Source of the DNA: Acidobacteriota bacterium
GTDB lineage: Bacteria > Acidobacteriota > Vicinamibacteria > Vicinamibacterales > UBA2999
Reading direction: 5' to 3'
DNA: 35,934 nucleotides
Assembly: GCA_016192845.1 (NCBI GenBank)
Contig: JACPTI010000064.1
Span: 73,601-109,534 of the forward strand
The position numbers and the translations under genes are program-made. Positions 33,425-35,934 of the stretch are shown here, piece by piece; within the stretch, counting starts at the first letter, position 1; each line of letters begins with the position of its first letter. The notes under the pieces were generated by a model that saw only the letters and a program-made list of their open reading frames with translations, searched no databases and was not told where the DNA came from.

Positions 33425-34407
33425 CTCTCGGTCCGGGGACGCGGCTCGCAGGCGTCGATCTCGATCTGGCGCGCCGCGTGCTGCAGACGGAGGCGGACGC
33501 GATTCTCGCTCTGATCGACCGCCTCGACGAGCGGTTCGATCGGGCGGTCCGGATCCTCGCCGATTGCCGCGGCCGCGTCATCGTGACCGGCATGGGCAAG
33601 TCGGGCATCATCTGCCGCAAGATCGCGGCGACGCTGTCGAGTACCGGCACCCCCGCGTTCTTCCTGCATCCGGCCGAGGCGGTGCACGGCGACCTCGGCG
33701 CCCTGCAGGGAGACGACGTCGTGGTGGCGCTGTCGAACAGCGGCGAGACGGAGGAGCTGCTGCGGCTGCTCGAGACGATCAAGCGGCTGGGCGCCCGGCT
33801 GATCACGCTGAGCGGGAACCCGGCGTCCACGCTGGCGCAGGCGTCGGACGTGGCGCTCGACTGCCGGGTGCCCGCCGAGGCGTGCCCCATGAACCTCGTC
33901 CCGACCGCGAGTACCACGGCGGCGCTCGCGCTCGGCGATGCCCTGGCGATGACGCTGCTCGTCGCCAAGGGCTTCCGTGAGGAGGACTTCGCGCACCTGC
34001 ATCCGGGCGGCAAGCTCGGCAAGCGCCTCATGCGCGTCGAGCAGCTGATGCAGAGCGGCGACCGGGTACCAATCGTCGGCCCGACGACCCCGATGCCCGC
34101 CGTGGTCGACGAAATGTCGCGCAAGCGCCTCGGCATGACGTGCGTCGTCGACCACGGACGCCTGGCCGGCATCATCACCGACGGCGACCTCCGGCGCCAC
34201 ATGAGCGCCTCGGTCGACCTCCTCAAACTGACGGCCGCAGACGTCATGACACGCACGCCGGTGACGATCGACCGCCTGATGCTGGCGGCGCAGGCGCTGA
34301 ACATCCTCGAGCAGCGCAAGATCACCTCGCTCGTCGTCGTCGATGCCGACCGGCGGGTCGAAGGCATCGTGCACCTGCACGATCTGTGGCGGACGGAAAT
34401 GGTGTGA
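33421..34407 (+). CDS. kdsD: Arabinose-5-phosphate isomerase (KdsD/KpsF)
   Basis: Interconverts ribulose-5-phosphate and arabinose-5-phosphate, giving the substrate of KdsA. The 328-residue product has an N-terminal SIS domain (VIVTGMGKSGIICRKIAATLSSTG, HGDLGALQGDDVVVALSNSGETEELL, NLVPTASTTAALALGDALA, DFAHLHPGGKLGKRL) and two C-terminal CBS domains (from about residue 210: VDEMSRKRLGMTCVVDHGRLAGIITDGDLRR and ITSLVVVDADRRVEGIVHLHDLW). The GTG overlaps the kdsA stop as GTGA, so the start is well placed; the longer upstream frame is a shadow of kdsA. Confidence 0.95.
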   Translation: MTLGPGTRLAGVDLDLARRVLQTEADAILALIDRLDERFDRAVRILADCRGRVIVTGMGKSGIICRKIAATLSSTGTPAFFLHPAEAVHGDLGALQGDDVVVALSNSGETEELLRLLETIKRLGARLITLSGNPASTLAQASDVALDCRVPAEACPMNLVPTASTTAALALGDALAMTLLVAKGFREEDFAHLHPGGKLGKRLMRVEQLMQSGDRVPIVGPTTPMPAVVDEMSRKRLGMTCVVDHGRLAGIITDGDLRRHMSASVDLLKLTAADVMTRTPVTIDRLMLAAQALNILEQRKITSLVVVDADRRVEGIVHLHDLWRTEMV

Positions 34408-35636
34408 CGACCCAGATGTACCTCCTGGCGGTGCTCGTCGCGCTCCTCGTGGGGCTCGCGGTGGGCAAGGCCTGGGAGCGCTACAAGCTGCGCGACGGCC
34501 GCTGGATCGACCGCCGCCGCCTCCGGGAAACGCCCCATTACATGCTCGGCCTCAACTTCCTGATCGACAACCAGGTCGATCAGGCCATCGAAGAGCTGAC
34601 GCTCGCCACCAGCACCGACACCGACGCCCTCGAGATTCAGATGATCCTCGGCAATCTGTACCGGCAGAAAGGACAGGTGGGCCGCGCGATCAACGTGCAC
34701 CAGGCGCTCCTCCAGCGCCCGGATCTGACGACGCTGGAGCAGGCGTACGTGCTGCTCTGCCTGGGGCTCGATTTCCGCCACGGCGGATTCGTCGATCGGG
34801 CGATCGAAACGTTTCACGAGGTGCTGCGCCTCGATCCGAAGAACCGCTATGCGCTGGTGAACCTCCAGAAGCTGTACGAGGAGCAGCACCAGTGGGCCGA
34901 GGCGCTGCGCGTCCGCGAGCAGGTGGGCAAGATCGACGCCGGCCGCCACCCGGACGATCGGCAGATTCTGGGCTTTCTCCGCAACGAGATCGGTCTCGAG
35001 CAGCAGCGCGCCGGCCACGGCGCCGCGGCCGCCCGGACCTTTGCGGACGCGATCGACGCCGACGTCCGGACCGTGCCGGCCTATCTCAATCTGGGCGACG
35101 TCCGCGAGCAGCAGGGCAACCCGGCGGGCGCGATCGAGGTCTGGGAGCGCCTGATCGCCGCCGTGCCCGAGCACGCGCACTTCGCGCTGGAGCGCCTCGA
35201 GCGCGCCTACCGGCGCCTGGGCACGCCGCACCGGTTCGCGGACCTCTGCCGGCGCCTGATTGACCGCGACCCTCAGGGTTGGCGCGCGCGCCTGGCCCTC
35301 GCCCGGCACCTTGCCTCGGGGGGACAGCATCGCGCCGCGCTCGATCAGCTCCTCGACGCGCTGCCCCACCACCCGCACGCGCTGGCCATCCACCAGCAGA
35401 TCTGGGAGGTGCTCGCCGCGCTCGGTTTCGACGCGTCGCTCATCCGGCGGTACGTCGAGCTGACGCACGAGGCGGTCTTCTATCTCGACCCGCACATCTG
35501 CCGCCGCTGCCGGTATCGCAGCACGGAGCCGCTCTGGCAGTGCCCGCAGTGCCACGAGTGGAACACGTTCGTGGAGGAGCGCCTCGCGCCGGCCAAAGAC
35601 ACCGTGGCGGCGCAGGCCATTGATGCGCGCCTCTAG
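34404..35636 (+). CDS. lapB: LapB/YciM-like TPR protein controlling LPS synthesis
   Basis: A 410-residue protein with one N-terminal membrane helix (MYLLAVLVALLVGLAVG), a long run of TPR repeats (HYMLGLNFLIDNQVDQAIEELTLA, LGNLYRQKGQVGRAINVHQALLQRP, AIETFHEVLRLDPKNRYALVNLQKLY and others) and a C-terminal rubredoxin-like metal knuckle CRRCRY...WQCPQCHEWNT. This is the architecture of E. coli LapB, which guides FtsH to LpxC and balances LPS against phospholipid. Its place directly after Kdo genes supports that role. The GTG overlaps the kdsD stop (GTGA); ATG 34416 is the alternative start. Confidence 0.9.
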   Translation: MTTQMYLLAVLVALLVGLAVGKAWERYKLRDGRWIDRRRLRETPHYMLGLNFLIDNQVDQAIEELTLATSTDTDALEIQMILGNLYRQKGQVGRAINVHQALLQRPDLTTLEQAYVLLCLGLDFRHGGFVDRAIETFHEVLRLDPKNRYALVNLQKLYEEQHQWAEALRVREQVGKIDAGRHPDDRQILGFLRNEIGLEQQRAGHGAAAARTFADAIDADVRTVPAYLNLGDVREQQGNPAGAIEVWERLIAAVPEHAHFALERLERAYRRLGTPHRFADLCRRLIDRDPQGWRARLALARHLASGGQHRAALDQLLDALPHHPHALAIHQQIWEVLAALGFDASLIRRYVELTHEAVFYLDPHICRRCRYRSTEPLWQCPQCHEWNTFVEERLAPAKDTVAAQAIDARL

Positions 35637-35723
35637 CCGCTAGCTGATAGCCGGTAGCCGGTAGCCGAGGATGGCGGCGCTCACTACCAGCTACCAGCTA
35701 CCAGCTACCGGCTAGCGGCTAGC
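35634..35723. repeat. Mirrored 7-bp arrays between lapB and coaE
   Basis: The left arm CTAGCCGCTAGCTGATAGCC with two GGTAGCC units is mirrored on the right by three to four AGCTACC units and CGGCTAGCGGCTAG. It can fold as a long hairpin and probably ends both convergent transcripts. It starts at the lapB stop and extends into the last codons of coaE, whose TAG stop (35707-35705) is inside the right arm. Confidence 0.9.
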
Positions 35724-35934
35724 GCCGAGAGAACCGTTCGGATCTGCCGATCCGTCTCCTTGAACGACCCGTCCGTGCGGATCACATGGTCGGCGCGCCG
35801 GATCTTCTCGTCGATCGGCAGCTGCGCAGCAATGCGCTGCCGCGCCGCCGGCTCCGGTAGTCCATCGCGTTTCATCACGCGGCGGAGCTGCGTTTCCGGC
35901 GTGCAGGCCGCGACAATGACGGCGTCGAAATCGC
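35705..35934 (-). CDS. coaE: Dephospho-CoA kinase, C-terminal part
   Basis: The last step of coenzyme A synthesis, phosphorylating dephospho-CoA. Only the final 76 codons are in the window; the P-loop N-terminus lies beyond base 35934. The visible part, FDAVIVAACTPETQLRRVMKRDG then ARQRIAAQLPIDEKIRRADHVIRTDGSF, matches the CoaE lid and C-terminal region closely. The last residues LAASR and the stop are encoded by the tandem array shared with the lapB end. It converges on lapB. Confidence 0.9.
   Translation of the reverse strand, partial: DFDAVIVAACTPETQLRRVMKRDGLPEPAARQRIAAQLPIDEKIRRADHVIRTDGSFKETDRQIRTVLSALAASR

Noticed and set aside
33390..35555. 721-residue antisense open frame across kdsD and lapB
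   Set aside because: The sense strand holds complete, coupled kdsD and lapB genes; the antisense product is low-complexity and spans two genes.

Overview
The window is a GC-rich bacterial chromosome segment. No rRNA, tRNA, transposase or CRISPR array was seen. Several complete and broken eukaryotic-type serine/threonine kinases carry C-terminal WD40/TolB-like propellers. They sit beside a HELQH-type secreted protein family, complete Kdo (LPS) synthesis genes and dispersed GTCCGGCTnAAGCCGGAC palindromes. Together these suggest a Gram-negative Acidobacteriota, most likely a Vicinamibacteria-type lineage. This placement is inference from gene families, not from a marker gene.

Layout. (1) Bases 1-6628, all minus strand: a housekeeping run transcribed sucC, sucD, ndk, DUF2905, dcd, gamma carbonic anhydrase, hisS, aspS (aspS runs off the left edge). 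Many junctions overlap or nearly touch; three contain short tandem repeat arrays. (2) 6832-13310: a small secreted protein diverges from a 1140-residue kinase-TPR protein. That kinase is followed by two paralogous small proteins sharing the N-terminus CCEIIPNQSVHWAV and a C-terminus YAQ[VI]CV[IV]W. A soluble kinase converges on them, and an ECF sigma factor is divergent from that kinase. This block is the best candidate for an undescribed signalling/effector system. (3) 13361-18392: a decaying zone with a secreted propeller protein, two kinase-propeller remnants, a frameshifted HELQH peptidase-like gene, an intact DUF4143 ATPase and an N-terminally truncated alcohol dehydrogenase. (4) 18435-25678: an intact 904-residue membrane kinase-propeller, two coupled tiny membrane proteins, a TldD/TldE pair whose TldD carries a Tat signal, and malate dehydrogenase. 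(5) 25946-29682: serA, another internally deleted kinase, a Phd/PIN toxin-antitoxin pair and a PilP-like protein. (6) 29955-35636: kdsB, pyrG, kdsA, kdsD and lapB form a Kdo/LPS cluster in which CTP synthase supplies the nucleotide for CMP-Kdo; coaE converges from the right edge.

Three features recur. Intergenic spaces hold 6-8 bp tandem arrays whose sequence is private to each locus but often mirrored to form long hairpins; some run into stop codons or promoters. A REP-like palindrome occurs three times within 1.4 kb, once in frame inside kdsB. Several genes have a -10 box placed 5-7 nt before the start codon with no Shine-Dalgarno, suggesting leaderless transcripts, while others have strong AGGAGG sites.
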